From assembly GCF_014645355.1 (NCBI RefSeq), contig NZ_BMLS01000002.1:798911-862910 (forward strand): 64,000 bases of DNA, in the 5' to 3' direction. The notes below the pieces were generated by a model. That model saw nothing but the letters and a program-made list of their open reading frames with translations. It made no database searches and had not been told where the DNA came from. Origin of the DNA: Bowmanella pacifica. Its GTDB lineage: Bacteria; Pseudomonadota; Gammaproteobacteria; Enterobacterales; Alteromonadaceae. A program made the translations under genes and the position numbers. Below, piece after piece: positions 1 through 10,865 of this stretch; position 1 is the stretch's first letter; each line of letters begins with the position of its first letter.

Positions 1-658
1 TGGCCACCACCTGATTGGCCAGATCCTCGTCATACACTTCATGAGGTGTCAGGCCCATCAACTCGGCTTCGGTTTTGCCCGTCATTTGCTCGGCAACCCT
101 GTTACAACCGGCAAAGCGCCCTTCTTCGTTGCGGAAATAAATTAAATCCGGGCTGGCATCGATAATGGAGCGCAGCAATGAAAACAGCCTTAATGCATGC
201 TGTTCTTTTTCCGACTTCTCATTAATCTCCAGTTCCAGCTCAGCAAAGACTTTTTCCCTGTCTTCCTGTGCCTTGCGCCGCTCTTCAATCTCGATATTTA
301 ACTGACGAATATTATTCTGCAGTTCGCGGTTTAGTAGCACGTCTTCTTCACGCAAGCTTTCCAACTGCGCTACCACATCTTTCAGATTATGACGGCTAAT
401 TTCTAATTGCCTGACCAGTTCGCTGAAAAAGTACAAAACCCAGGGGGCGCTGAGCAACGTCAGCATAATGGCAGACGCAAAGTCCTCTACCTGCACGTCA
501 CCTGTCATATACAGACGAATAAAGTATGAACCCGCGATGGTAAATATCAGGGTCAGTATCACAAACAAAATGCTGATACGCAGGGTGCCGAAACGGTCAA
601 CAAATTGGGCAAAACGGATAGCCCAGGATTCATTTTGGCTGGAAGGCGATGGTTGCAT
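1..658 (-). CDS. arcB: Aerobic respiration sensor kinase ArcB, N-terminal part (runs off the window)
   Basis: Reading the minus strand from an ATG at 658 gives 219 residues without a stop. Two membrane segments (about 26-46 and 57-78) flank a short periplasmic loop. They are followed by a long coiled coil (about 80-155) and the start of a PAS domain (from about 160). This matches the E. coli ArcB N-terminus throughout. ArcB is the inner-membrane hybrid kinase that senses quinone redox state and phosphorylates ArcA. The PAS cysteine shown to be redox-active in E. coli (Cys180) is kept here as Cys185, in the motif AGCNR. The kinase, receiver and HPt domains lie outside the window. arcB is divergent from gltB, as expected from the close arcB-gltB linkage in enterobacteria. 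No strong ribosome binding site is visible before the ATG. Confidence 0.9.
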   Translation of the reverse strand, partial: MQPSPSSQNESWAIRFAQFVDRFGTLRISILFVILTLIFTIAGSYFIRLYMTGDVQVEDFASAIMLTLLSAPWVLYFFSELVRQLEISRHNLKDVVAQLESLREEDVLLNRELQNNIRQLNIEIEERRKAQEDREKVFAELELEINEKSEKEQHALRLFSLLRSIIDASPDLIYFRNEEGRFAGCNRVAEQMTGKTEAELMGLTPHEVYDEDLANQVVA

Positions 659-769
659 AGGGAAAATTTCCGCTGACGACAATTGTCGGCATCCTAGCAA
701 GAGCCGACAACAATGCCCAAGCTGATTTTAATTTGTCCCCCTCAATACACTAAAACCAGTATTTCCCAG

Positions 770-784
770 CAACACTTAATTAAC
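770..784 (-). promoter_or_regulatory. ArcA-box-like site upstream of arcB
   Basis: On the minus strand the 10-mer at 785-776 reads TGTTAATTAA, a full match to the ArcA-P core consensus WGTTAATTAW. Extended to 15 bases (784-770) it matches 13 of 15 positions of the E. coli-type direct-repeat site GTTAATTAAATGTTA. It lies about 115 bases upstream of the arcB start in the divergent arcB/gltB interval. A role in arcB autoregulation or in gltB control is inference; AT-rich sequence can give such matches by chance. Confidence 0.45.
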
Positions 785-813
785 ATTTATATTCACATAA
801 CATGAATATAAAT
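785..813. repeat. 11-bp inverted repeat in the arcB-gltB interval
   Basis: ATTTATATTCA (785-795) and TGAATATAAAT (803-813) are perfect complements separated by the 7 bases CATAACA. The site abuts the ArcA-box-like sequence and sits far upstream of the proposed gltB promoter. It could be an operator for a dimeric regulator or simply AT-rich chance symmetry. The remainder of 659-1012 is AT-rich with no recognisable gene. Confidence 0.5.
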
Positions 814-1012
814 TCACTGAACATTGGTATCCGACTGCCTTCTTTTTATCCAAACCCAACCAGCTTCAGATATCTCCTATAGGCTGATACTTTTGGTTAT
901 AAGCTAAAAACCAAAACGCAAAAAATGCTCAAAAGCCAACCCATACGCAACTTTCATCCTAATTTACTAAAAAAATAACCATATACATTTCACGCTTATT
1001 ACGCTGGGGGAA

Positions 1013-1040
1013 TTGATTTGTGGAAGCATTGTGGTATTTT
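1013..1040 (+). promoter_or_regulatory. Putative sigma-70 promoter of gltBD
   Basis: TTGATT (1013-1018) and TATTTT (1035-1040) are separated by 16 bases, a reasonable -35/-10 pair. Transcription would start near 1047, only a few bases before the first hairpin of the leader at 1051. This coincidence supports the promoter, but the -10 is weak. Confidence 0.4.
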
Positions 1041-1046
1041 CATTAA

Positions 1047-1369
1047 CCGCTCTTTATGGGTGCATAAAGATTCGTTATTGGTCTGAGCAGGCTTGAGGCT
1101 GACCAATAACTAAATAGGAATGCGGAATCGGCCATTGGCCAAAAGGCGTCGATGTTGGTGAAATCCGACTCGATATGAACCAAGACAGAACGGAATAAAC
1201 TGCCTGGTTCAAACAAAAAGACTGGTAACCCCGATAAAAATAGAACCTGTCACAGGTCATCCTAACGACACAGGCGCATGAAATAACGGACCACTAAGAG
1301 TCCAGCACATGCCGTCCCTGAATAAAAACATCACCCTGCCCAGTCGAACGGTTGAAGGAGTCATGAGTA
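1047..1369 (+). promoter_or_regulatory. Structured gltB 5' leader, candidate cis-regulatory RNA
   Basis: This stretch of about 320 nt before gltB has no credible ORF but carries hairpins one after another. P1: TCTTTATG (1051-1058) with CATAAAGA (1063-1070), a perfect 8-bp stem with loop GGTG. P2: GTTATTGGTC (1074-1083) with GACCAATAAC (1101-1110), a perfect 10-bp stem that can extend by AGC/GCT. P3: GGCC (1130-1133) with GGCC (1137-1140). P4: GTCGAT (1148-1153) with a once-bulged partner at 1163-1169. P5: GAACCA (1177-1182) with TGGTTC (1205-1210), plus inner CAG/CTG. P6: ACCTG (1245-1249) with CAGGT (1253-1257). None is followed by a T-run, so they are not ordinary terminators. I do not recognise the arrangement as a known riboswitch or ribosomal leader. 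A role in sensing nitrogen status is inference. Confidence 0.55.
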
Positions 1370-4300
1370 ATGAGACTATATAACCCGAACGATTCTCGGG
1401 ATAACTGTGGTTTTGGCTTAATTGCCCACACGCAAGGGCAGCCCAGCCACAGTCTGGTAAAAACCGCCATCCATGCACTGGATCGTATGCAACACAGAGG
1501 CGGGATTGCCGCAGATGGTAAAACGGGCGACGGTTGTGGTTTGCTGCTGCAAAAACCCGATGCTTTTTTCCGCGCTATTGGTGAGGAAAAAGGCTGGAAA
1601 CTGGCCAAAAAATACGGTGTTGGCATGGTGTTCCTCAGCCAGGACCCGGTATTAGCCCAGCAAGCTCGGGATATCCTCAACGAAGAATTGCAAAAAGAAA
1701 CCCTGGACGTCCAGGGCTGGCGTGTTGTGCCCACTAACCCTGAGTTACTGGGTGAGTTAGCCCTGACCGGTTTACCACAAATTGAACAGGTATTTGTCAA
1801 CGCCCCTCCAGGTTGGCGCAAGAAAGACGTCGAGCGTCGCTTGTTTATGGCCCGCCGTCGAACAGAAAAGCGCCTGGCCCACGACACGGATTTTTATATC
1901 GCCTGCTTGTCGAATCTGGTGACCATTTATAAGGGCCTGGTGATGCCCAAAGATCTGCCGAATTTCTATCTGGATTTGGCCGATGAACGCATGCAATCCG
2001 CTATATGCGTGTTCCACCAGCGTTTCTCCACCAATACGCTGCCAAGATGGCCGTTAGCACAGCCATTCCGTTTCCTGGCACACAATGGTGAAATTAATAC
2101 CATCCGCGGTAACCGCGAATGGGCCGAAGCCCGTACTTATAAGTTCCGCACGCCACTGCTGCCTGATCTGCATGACGCCGCGCCTTTTGTCAATTTTGAA
2201 GGCTCGGATTCCTCGTCACTGGATAACATGCTGGAATTGTTCCTGGCAGGGGGCATGGATTTGTTCCGTGCCATGCGTTTATTGGTGCCACCTGCGTATC
2301 AGAATAATGACACCATGGACCCGGCTCTTAAGGCCTTTTACGAATTTAACTCCATGCATATGGAGCCTTGGGACGGCCCGGCAGGTATCGTCATGACCAA
2401 TGGTCGTCATGTGGCATGCAACCTAGACAGAAACGGTCTGCGTCCGGCCCGCTATGTGATCACCAAAGACGGTCTGATTACCCTGGCCTCTGAAATCGGT
2501 ATTTGGGATTACCAGCCCGAAGATGTGCTCGAAAAAGGTCGTGTCGGCCCAGGTGAAATGCTGGCGGTAGACACTTACACAGGTAAGGTACTGCACTCCA
2601 GCGAGATTGATGAAGATCTGAAAAGCCGCCATCCTTACCGCGAATGGCTGGACAAACACATTAGCCGCTTACTCCCTATCCAGCAGTGTGATGCCAGCCA
2701 GATTGGTGTGCGTCTGTTCGACGATGACATGATGAACACCTACTACAAGCAGTTTAATTACAGCTATGAAGAAATTCAGCAGGTAATCAAGGTGCTGGCC
2801 AATGATGGTCAGGAAGCGGTTGGCTCCATGGGTGATGACACCCCGATGGCTGTTTTGTCTGGCAAACACCGCACCATTTACGACTACTTCCGTCAGCAGT
2901 TTGCTCAGGTGACGAATCCCCCTATCGACCCGCTGCGGGAAAACCATGTAATGTCATTGGCCACCTGTATAGGTCGAGAGCAGAACGTCTTCAGCGAAAC
3001 CTCGGGCTACGCCAACCGGGTATTGTTTGAGTCGCCGATCATGCTGTACACGGATCTCAAACAACTGAGAGAGTTTGCCCCTGAGTACTACTACTCCGAA
3101 GTGGTCGATCTTAACTATGCGCCGGAAGAAGGCCTGAAAGCCGCCCTTAAAAGGATCTGTGATGAAGCCGAGTACCTGGTAAAACAGAAAAAAGCGGCCT
3201 TCGTTATCCTCTCGGATCGCAAAATTAAGACGAATCGCCTGCCGATTCCTGCACCTATGGCTGTGGGCGCAGTACAACGCCGTTTGGTGGAAAAAGCCCT
3301 GCGCTGCGACGCCAACATCGTGATAGAAACCGCGTCAGCACGCGATCCACATCACTTTGCGGTACTCATTGGTTTGGGTGCGACTGCGGTCTACCCCTTC
3401 CTGGCCTATGAAGTTATCGAGCAAATGGGTGATAAGGGTGAGCTGGATATTCCGGTGATGGACGCCATCCTTAATTACCGTAAAGGCATTAATAAGGGTC
3501 TGTATAAGATCATGTCGAAAATGGGCATCAGCACTGTCGCCAGCTACCGCTGCGCCAAGTTGTTTGAAGCCATAGGTATCCACCAGGATGTGATGAAGCT
3601 GTGCTTCCAAGGCGTACCAAGCCGTATCCAGGGTGCCAACTTCGACGATTTTGAGCAGGATATTCAAAACCTCAACCGTATTGCCTGGGTAAAACGTAAA
3701 ACCATCAGCCACGGTGGCTTACTTAAATATGTGCACGACGGTGAATACCATGCCTACAACCCGGACGTGGTCAGCACCTTGCAAAAAGCCGTGGTCAGCG
3801 GTGAATACAGCGACTATCAGCAATTTGCTGCACTGGTTAATGAGCGTCCGGTGGCCCATATCCGTGATCTGCTCAAGCTGAAGTTCAGTCAACAGGCGGT
3901 GGATATTAATGAGGTAGAGCCTGCAGAAGCCTTGTATCCACGTTTCGATACCGCCGCCATGAGTATCGGTGCACTGAGTCCCGAAGCTCATGAAGCATTG
4001 GCCATCGCGATGAACCGTTTGGGCGGTCAGTCCAACTCAGGGGAAGGTGGTGAAGATCCTGCTCGCTTTGGTACCGAAAAGAACTCGCGCATCAAACAAA
4101 TTGCTTCCGGACGCTTCGGCGTTACTCCGCACTATCTGGTCAACGCCGATGTGCTGCAGATTAAGGTAGCACAAGGTGCCAAACCTGGTGAGGGCGGTCA
4201 GTTGCCCGGAGACAAGGTGAATAAGTATATCGCCGAGCTACGCTTCTCCGTACCGGGTGTTACCCTGATTTCACCGCCGCCGCATCACGATATCTATTCT

Positions 4301-5836
4301 ATCGAAGACTTGGCTCAGCTAATTTTCGACCTGAAACAGGTAAACCCTAAGGCGCTGATTTCGGTCAAACTGGTATCTGAGCCTGGTGTCGGCACTGTCG
4401 CTACCGGTGTAGCCAAAGCCTATGCGGATCTGATTACGGTTTCCGGTTATGACGGTGGTACCGGTGCCAGCCCGCTCACCTCGGTAAAATACGCAGGCAG
4501 TCCCTGGGAGCTGGGTTTGGCGGAGAGCCAGCAGGCCCTGGTAGAAAATGGTTTGCGCCATAAGGTAAGAGTACAAACCGACGGCGGTCTGAAAACCGGC
4601 CTGGACGTAATCAAGGCTGCAATTCTCGGTGCCGAGAGTTTCGGTTTTGGCACAGGGCCTATGGTGGCGCTGGGTTGTAAATATCTGCGCATCTGTCACT
4701 TAAACAACTGTGCCACAGGTGTTGCCACTCAGGATAAGAACCTGCGTGACAATTACTTTATCGGTTTGCCTGACATGGTCATGAACTACTTCAAGTTTAT
4801 TGCCCGTGAAGTACGCGAGCTCATGGCCGCGCTAGGCGTGCGTAAGCTCGAAGAGCTGATTGGACGCACCGAACTGCTTGAGGTTATCGACGGCTTCAGT
4901 GCCCGTCAGCAGCGCTTAGATTTGTCGCCAATTCTGGCCAAACCCCAAGCCGCCGCACACACCAAATTGTTCTGCTCAGAGGTCACTAACGCACCACTGG
5001 ACAAAGGAGAGCTGAACCAGCAGATCTTGGATGACGTTCGCCAGGCTGTGGAAAACAAAAGCGGTGGCAACTGGCGTTACAGTATTCGCAATACCGACCG
5101 TTCCGTAGGAGCCCGTATCTCCGGCTATATTGCTGAGCAGCATGGCAACCAAGGGATGGCCGACTATCCTTTGCGCGTCACTCTGACCGGCACCGCAGGA
5201 CAAAGTTTCGGCGTGTGGAACGCCGGTGGTTTGGAGCTGCATCTGATTGGCGATGCCAACGATTATGTAGGCAAAGGCATGACGGGCGGTAAGATCACTA
5301 TTCACCCGCCAGTAGGCGTCCATTACGCCACCCGCGACAGCGCCATTATGGGTAACACCTGTTTGTACGGCGCTACCGGCGGCAAGCTGTTTGCTGCGGG
5401 CCGTGCCGGTGAACGTTTTGCGGTACGTAACTCTGGTGCAGTGGCCGTTGTAGAAGGCACAGGTGACAACGCCTGTGAATATATGACCGGCGGTATCGTT
5501 GCCATACTGGGCCAGACCGGCGTTAATTTTGGTGCCGGCATGACAGGGGGTTTTGCTTATGTACTGGATCAGGCCAATGACTTTGACCGACGCGTTAACG
5601 GCGATTTGGTGGAGGTGCTGAGCATCGACGATAAGCCGATTCTGGCCGAACACCTGCGTGGTCTTATCAACCAGCACTATGAAGAAACTGGCAGCGAACA
5701 CTCGCTGGAGATCCTCAGTCAGTTCAGTCAGTACTTAAAGCAGTTCCGCTTGGTTAAACCTAAGACCAGCGATGTGAAGAATCTGCTGGGTCATATCAGC
5801 CGGTCCAGCGCAGAGTTGCGCGTTCAGGCCCAGTAA
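1370..5836 (+). CDS. gltB: Glutamate synthase (NADPH) large subunit
   Basis: A full-length 1488-residue protein close to E. coli GltB along its whole length. It makes two glutamates from glutamine and 2-oxoglutarate, with electrons supplied by the GltD subunit, in the cytoplasm. Order of parts: class II glutamine amidotransferase with nucleophile Cys13 (motif DNCGFG) after a short propeptide; central domain; FMN synthase domain from about residue 810; 3Fe-4S cysteines 1103, 1109 and 1114 (CKYLRIC...C); and the C-terminal GXGXG-type beta helix. The ATG at 1370 lies 9 bases after GGAG. An earlier ATG at 1363 reads only six codons in another frame. gltD follows after 15 bases, so the two form an operon behind the structured leader. 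Confidence 0.98.
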   Translation: MRLYNPNDSRDNCGFGLIAHTQGQPSHSLVKTAIHALDRMQHRGGIAADGKTGDGCGLLLQKPDAFFRAIGEEKGWKLAKKYGVGMVFLSQDPVLAQQARDILNEELQKETLDVQGWRVVPTNPELLGELALTGLPQIEQVFVNAPPGWRKKDVERRLFMARRRTEKRLAHDTDFYIACLSNLVTIYKGLVMPKDLPNFYLDLADERMQSAICVFHQRFSTNTLPRWPLAQPFRFLAHNGEINTIRGNREWAEARTYKFRTPLLPDLHDAAPFVNFEGSDSSSLDNMLELFLAGGMDLFRAMRLLVPPAYQNNDTMDPALKAFYEFNSMHMEPWDGPAGIVMTNGRHVACNLDRNGLRPARYVITKDGLITLASEIGIWDYQPEDVLEKGRVGPGEMLAVDTYTGKVLHSSEIDEDLKSRHPYREWLDKHISRLLPIQQCDASQIGVRLFDDDMMNTYYKQFNYSYEEIQQVIKVLANDGQEAVGSMGDDTPMAVLSGKHRTIYDYFRQQFAQVTNPPIDPLRENHVMSLATCIGREQNVFSETSGYANRVLFESPIMLYTDLKQLREFAPEYYYSEVVDLNYAPEEGLKAALKRICDEAEYLVKQKKAAFVILSDRKIKTNRLPIPAPMAVGAVQRRLVEKALRCDANIVIETASARDPHHFAVLIGLGATAVYPFLAYEVIEQMGDKGELDIPVMDAILNYRKGINKGLYKIMSKMGISTVASYRCAKLFEAIGIHQDVMKLCFQGVPSRIQGANFDDFEQDIQNLNRIAWVKRKTISHGGLLKYVHDGEYHAYNPDVVSTLQKAVVSGEYSDYQQFAALVNERPVAHIRDLLKLKFSQQAVDINEVEPAEALYPRFDTAAMSIGALSPEAHEALAIAMNRLGGQSNSGEGGEDPARFGTEKNSRIKQIASGRFGVTPHYLVNADVLQIKVAQGAKPGEGGQLPGDKVNKYIAELRFSVPGVTLISPPPHHDIYSIEDLAQLIFDLKQVNPKALISVKLVSEPGVGTVATGVAKAYADLITVSGYDGGTGASPLTSVKYAGSPWELGLAESQQALVENGLRHKVRVQTDGGLKTGLDVIKAAILGAESFGFGTGPMVALGCKYLRICHLNNCATGVATQDKNLRDNYFIGLPDMVMNYFKFIAREVRELMAALGVRKLEELIGRTELLEVIDGFSARQQRLDLSPILAKPQAAAHTKLFCSEVTNAPLDKGELNQQILDDVRQAVENKSGGNWRYSIRNTDRSVGARISGYIAEQHGNQGMADYPLRVTLTGTAGQSFGVWNAGGLELHLIGDANDYVGKGMTGGKITIHPPVGVHYATRDSAIMGNTCLYGATGGKLFAAGRAGERFAVRNSGAVAVVEGTGDNACEYMTGGIVAILGQTGVNFGAGMTGGFAYVLDQANDFDRRVNGDLVEVLSIDDKPILAEHLRGLINQHYEETGSEHSLEILSQFSQYLKQFRLVKPKTSDVKNLLGHISRSSAELRVQAQ

Positions 5837-7267
<1,431 letters not shown>

Positions 7268-7332
7268 GAACCTGCCGCTTTGTCAGACCTTGGCATAGCA
7301 GCAACGTGACATTTAGCCTGTTTAAGGAATTT

Positions 7333-7360
7333 AAAAAACGCAGCCTCGGCTGCGTTTTTT
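7333..7360. terminator. Bidirectional terminator between gltD and the CBS gene
   Basis: ACGCAGCC and GGCTGCGT form a perfect stem with a TC turn, flanked by six A on the left and six T on the right. It can therefore stop transcripts of gltBD (plus) and of the CBS-domain gene (minus), which converge here. Confidence 0.9.
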
Positions 7361-7365
7361 ATGGT

Positions 7366-7836
7366 TCAGGACATGTCGTCGCGATGCTGTAAAGGTTGGT
7401 GATAGGCGTCAAATTGTCTGTCGCGCTTGGCCTTCCCTGCCGACAATAAGCGCAGAATATCCCGCCAGCTTAAAATCCCTATGGGTTTGCGGTTTACATC
7501 TATCACCGGCAAACAAGAAATCTTCTGCTGGTTCATTAAACTAATGGCATCGTAGATATCATCATCCTGAGTCAACACCCACAATTGACGCGTCATAATT
7601 TGATGCACCTTTTTATTCAGCGTCGCGGTATCACGCCGGGTTTCCGACGCGGTCCCCAAATTGGGGCTCAGGGCTTTAAGTAGGTCACGATCCGACACCA
7701 TCCCCACCAACTGGTCATTTTCCACCACCAGCAAATGGTGAAAAAGCTTGGCCGCAAAAATGCGCTGTACCTCGGCGAGACTGGCATCTGCGCCAATAGT
7801 TACCACGCGCTTGGTCATGACTTTTTCCAGACTCAT
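7366..7836 (-). CDS. Protein with two CBS domains
   Basis: 156 residues made of a tandem CBS pair, about residues 1-57 and 78-132. Such stand-alone pairs bind adenosyl ligands (AMP, ATP, SAM) or NAD and act as sensors or regulators of partners; no catalytic domain is present. I use the ATG at 7836 (MSLEKVMTKR), which has AAAGG 7 bases upstream. The open frame continues to 8283, but that extension is low-complexity, overlaps the divergent gene at 7914 and adds no recognisable domain. Target unknown. It converges on gltBD and shares its terminator. Confidence 0.85.
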   Translation of the reverse strand: MSLEKVMTKRVVTIGADASLAEVQRIFAAKLFHHLLVVENDQLVGMVSDRDLLKALSPNLGTASETRRDTATLNKKVHQIMTRQLWVLTQDDDIYDAISLMNQQKISCLPVIDVNRKPIGILSWRDILRLLSAGKAKRDRQFDAYHQPLQHRDDMS

Positions 7837-7913
7837 CTTATACCTTTGTATCACACTGGCTATTTGTCGCCCCCTTAGGGACATTCTATAGTAACCATAC
7901 CTCATTAAGAGAC

Positions 7914-8252
7914 ATGCGTACCATGGCCATAAAAAAATCCTGTTTGCTCCTGCTCGGCATCTCCAGTCCAGTCTTGGCAGCAACAGACTGTCCCGAACAG
8001 TTCCATCAACTGCCACTGGCAGAAAACGCCAGCTATTGTCACCTGTTTGACGATACGCTGCCGGCCACCCTGAGCTATTTCTCGGCGTTGACCCCAGCGC
8101 AAACCCTGGCATTTTATCAAAACCGATTAAGTGATGCTTCAACCAGTCAGAGTAAAGACCGCCAGGTGCTGGAAGACAAGCAAGGTCGTTGGGTGGTGGT
8201 GATTTCTGCTGACGGCCAGGGCAGCCAGGTAGACATGCTGGTAAAAGAATAA
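7914..8252 (+). CDS. Small secreted hypothetical protein
   Basis: 112 residues with a good signal peptide (basic start, hydrophobic core of leucines, cleavage likely after PVLA near residue 22) and a mature part of about 90 residues with two cysteines, so probably periplasmic. I do not recognise the family. The start could also be the ATG at 7923 (MAIKK), which places the basic residues first. It is divergent from the CBS gene. The next gene lies 100 bases downstream. Confidence 0.65.
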   Translation: MRTMAIKKSCLLLLGISSPVLAATDCPEQFHQLPLAENASYCHLFDDTLPATLSYFSALTPAQTLAFYQNRLSDASTSQSKDRQVLEDKQGRWVVVISADGQGSQVDMLVKE

Positions 8253-8352
8253 CTTCCCGATTTCCCCCGGCCAGTTCTGGCACCTAACTTGCAGACACTC
8301 CCATACTTGTGCCAAGCGTCAAAACCTTGGCTTCTTTTCTACGGAGACTGCT

Positions 8353-8922
8353 ATGGAACTGACCATTGTTCTGCTAATGATGCTAATTGTAGTGGCTATC
8401 GGCGCCATTAAACTGACGGGCGAAAAACTGGCCTTTCCGTTTAAAAAACGCAGTAACCTGTTTACTCCCGTTGAACGCTCGTTTCTGGAATTACTGGAAA
8501 GTGCCGTTGGCCATCAGTACCGGGTGATTTGCCGGGTCAAACTCAGCGACATTCTCAGCCTACGCCAGGGCACTGACAAAAAAACCGCCCGTAGCGCGTT
8601 GCAAAAAGCCGCCTCCAGACAACTGGATTTTGTGCTGTGTGACAAAGCCGATATGAGCCCGGTGGTGGCCGTAGATCTGGTACATAACGCCGGCAAAGAC
8701 GGCTACAAAAGCCAGCGCGACTGGTATGTCAGCAGCAGCCTGGACGCCGCCCGTATCCCCCACCTGCGTATTAAAGTGAAGTCAGGTTATTCGGCACAGG
8801 AAATTCGTGATTGTATCGAGGCCAAACTCGCCCCTATGCGATACAAAGAACCGAAAAAGCCCCTGGTGCAAGGCACAATTAAAGACGATAAAACCGCTCT
8901 GGGCCGTGCAATAACGGCATAA
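8353..8922 (+). CDS. DUF2726-type membrane-anchored protein
   Basis: 189 residues. Residues about 3-21 form one membrane segment, followed by a basic stretch (PFKKRS) and a soluble domain (about 35-160) of the DUF2726 type. The conserved features are the FTPVERSFL start, the DFVLCD strand and the VAVDLVHN strand, a pattern recalling restriction-like nuclease folds. The function of DUF2726 is not established; a nuclease or DNA-related role is inference from the fold pattern only. The ribosome binding site ACGGAG is well placed. Confidence 0.75.
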   Translation: MELTIVLLMMLIVVAIGAIKLTGEKLAFPFKKRSNLFTPVERSFLELLESAVGHQYRVICRVKLSDILSLRQGTDKKTARSALQKAASRQLDFVLCDKADMSPVVAVDLVHNAGKDGYKSQRDWYVSSSLDAARIPHLRIKVKSGYSAQEIRDCIEAKLAPMRYKEPKKPLVQGTIKDDKTALGRAITA

Positions 8923-9200
8923 GTGTTCATGATGGAGCCAGGGACGGCATCCTCTTAAGTTGGCAGATGAATCTTGGCGGAAGCCACCGCCTTTAATAGG
9001 GGTAAGTTAATAAAGTGCTTGCGCTTTATACAGTAATACCTCTGAAGCCATGAGAAAACTCGCTTCGAGCAGATTACACATCAATGACTAGTCTCTGCCT
9101 AAGCCAACCACTCCGTTCTGCGCCCTGACCACTTTTAGTACTTGGACTGACAGCCCCAAGTTATTAAACTAGCGGCCAATTCCCCCGATGAAGTATTAGC

Positions 9201-9905
9201 ATGAAAATAGCCATTCTGGGCGCAATGGATCAGGAAATTGCGCTGCTTAAAGAGTCTTTGAAGAACATCAACCACACCCGTCATGCCCATTTGGACTTTT
9301 ATGACGGCACTATGCATGACGTGGAAGTGATCCTGGTCAAGTGTGGTATTGGCAAGGTAGCCGCCTCGGTTGCCACCACCCTGATGATTGACCAGTTCGC
9401 ACCGGATTATGTTATCAATACTGGCTCAGCCGGCGGTTTTGATACGGACTTGGTGGTAGGCGATGTAGTGATCGGCAGTGAAGTCTTGCATCATGATGCC
9501 GACCTTACCCATTTTGGCTATCAGGCCGGGCAGATGGCCGGTATGCCTGCGCGTTTTAGCTGCGATCCACGCCTGATTGCGGCAGCGGAACACGCCACCC
9601 GCGATGTACTACATGTCAACTTTCGTACTGGCCTTATCTGTACCGGCGATGCCTTTATCGGCTGTGATGATGCTGCCGCCACATTGCGGAGCAAATTTGC
9701 GGATATGAAAGCAGTGGAAATGGAAGGCGCGGCCATTGCCCAAACGGCACATATGCTGGACACGCCGTTTTTGGTCATCCGTTCACTGTCGGATATTGCC
9801 GGTACCACGTCTAAAGTCTCTTTTGACCAGTACTTGGAAAAGGCAGCTAAGAATTCCGCCAATTTGGTCATGGACATGATCAAGACCTTAGCCAACTCCC
9901 GCTAA
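9201..9905 (+). CDS. mtnN: 5'-methylthioadenosine/S-adenosylhomocysteine nucleosidase
   Basis: 234 residues, the family's usual size. It hydrolyses S-adenosylhomocysteine and methylthioadenosine to adenine plus S-ribosylhomocysteine or methylthioribose. The catalytic residues are visible: Glu12 in GAMDQE, the ribose-binding MEGAA with Glu175, and the proton-donor Asp198 in SLSDIAG. It heads a tight set with cbiB 4 bases downstream and btuF. No luxS is in the window, and ahcY lies 1.8 kb downstream, so two routes for removing S-adenosylhomocysteine are neighbours. The 278 bases upstream (8923-9200) hold two small hairpins but no recognisable riboswitch. Confidence 0.97.
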   Translation: MKIAILGAMDQEIALLKESLKNINHTRHAHLDFYDGTMHDVEVILVKCGIGKVAASVATTLMIDQFAPDYVINTGSAGGFDTDLVVGDVVIGSEVLHHDADLTHFGYQAGQMAGMPARFSCDPRLIAAAEHATRDVLHVNFRTGLICTGDAFIGCDDAAATLRSKFADMKAVEMEGAAIAQTAHMLDTPFLVIRSLSDIAGTTSKVSFDQYLEKAAKNSANLVMDMIKTLANSR

Positions 9906-9909
9906 ATTC

Positions 9910-10857
9910 ATGCTGGCCGAGCTTTTCTTTGATCCCCAGCTACAAACCGTCTGGTTGTTGCTTATTGTGGTATGGATAGAAAAGCTCTGGCGCTGGCCAG
10001 CCAGATACCATCCGTTATCCTTTTTCCGACTGTTAGCCACCCGCCTGGCCGCTAAGGTTAACCCCTCTGGCCACAGCATTGGCCAGCAGCGTTTATCCGG
10101 TAGCCTGGCCCCCATTGTGGTACTTACCCCCATATTGGTGTGTATTGGACTGTTTATCTATCTGGCCGAGTTCCCAGCATTTTTTGATGCCTTCTTGCTT
10201 CTTATGGCGCTCAGCTATCAACCGGTGTTGGATGGCATGGGGAAGATCCAACGTGCGCTTGTGGGAAACAAAAAATCTCTGGCCCGTAACATAGCCCAGC
10301 CTTTGGTGCTGCGCGATACCGCTCAGTTAACCACCATGGGGCTGAGCAAGGCGGTAATTGAGAGCGGGTTACTGCGTTTTTATCACCAATACGCTGCCGT
10401 ATTGTTCTGGTATCTACTGCTTGGGGGACTGGGGGCACTGACCTACCGGTTGCTATACGAATTCAGTCAGGTATGGAATGTTCGTCAGGCCGAATTTCGG
10501 TATTTTGGTGCCCCGCTGGCCTGGGTATGTCGCTGGCTGCAGTTTTTCCCATCCAGGCTAAGTATGTTGTTATTGCTGATGTTGCAGCCGCCTAAAAAAG
10601 GCAGCCGGGCGAGTATTCAGCAGGGAGCCCAGCGCACGCCCCGAGTCACCTTGCTTGCTTATTCTGGCGCCGCATTAGGTATTCAGCTTGGTGGCCCCGC
10701 CTTTTACAACGGACACAAAGTTCGCCTGCCCAAATGCGGCGGCGAGCGTCAGGCCGAAGCGGCTGATATCCAGACAGCCAGAATAGCCATAGTAAAAATC
10801 CAATGGCTGCTGATTGTGCTCAGTGCACTATTATCCGCCCTGCCCCTGGTCCTCTGA
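9910..10857 (+). CDS. cbiB: CobD/CbiB-family cobalamin biosynthesis membrane protein
   Basis: 315 residues with several hydrophobic segments (about 48-75, 90-108, 140-170 and a final one at 290-315). The family makes adenosylcobinamide phosphate, joining aminopropanol phosphate to the corrin ring in the inner membrane. Similarity is recognisable in the YQPVLDGMGK, RDTAQLTTMG and GGPAFYNG segments. The sequence is more divergent than the mtnN or btuF neighbours, so the exact substrate is less sure. It lies between mtnN (4 bases) and btuF (8 bases), an order also seen, to my knowledge, in vibrios and shewanellas, which supports cobalamin salvage. Confidence 0.85.
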   Translation: MLAELFFDPQLQTVWLLLIVVWIEKLWRWPARYHPLSFFRLLATRLAAKVNPSGHSIGQQRLSGSLAPIVVLTPILVCIGLFIYLAEFPAFFDAFLLLMALSYQPVLDGMGKIQRALVGNKKSLARNIAQPLVLRDTAQLTTMGLSKAVIESGLLRFYHQYAAVLFWYLLLGGLGALTYRLLYEFSQVWNVRQAEFRYFGAPLAWVCRWLQFFPSRLSMLLLLMLQPPKKGSRASIQQGAQRTPRVTLLAYSGAALGIQLGGPAFYNGHKVRLPKCGGERQAEAADIQTARIAIVKIQWLLIVLSALLSALPLVL

Positions 10858-10865
10858 GGAATTGA

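Noticed and set aside
1363..1383. Six-codon reading frame overlapping the gltB start
   Set aside because: Its ATG is only 2 bases from GGAG, too close for good initiation, and the peptide has no attenuator-like residues.
1294..1887. Long antisense reading frames opposite gltB and other genes
   Set aside because: They lie opposite well-identified coding sequence, have no domain similarity and no credible start sites; they are frame shadows.
7837..8283. N-terminal extension of the CBS-domain protein to 305 residues
   Set aside because: The added part is low-complexity, overlaps the divergent secreted-protein gene and lacks a domain; the ATG at 7836 has a good ribosome binding site and starts at the CBS domain.
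8923..9200. Cobalamin riboswitch upstream of mtnN-cbiB-btuF
   Set aside because: Two small hairpins exist (GGCGG/CCGCC and ATAAAG/CTTTAT), but no B12-box-like motif (GCCACTG) is present.
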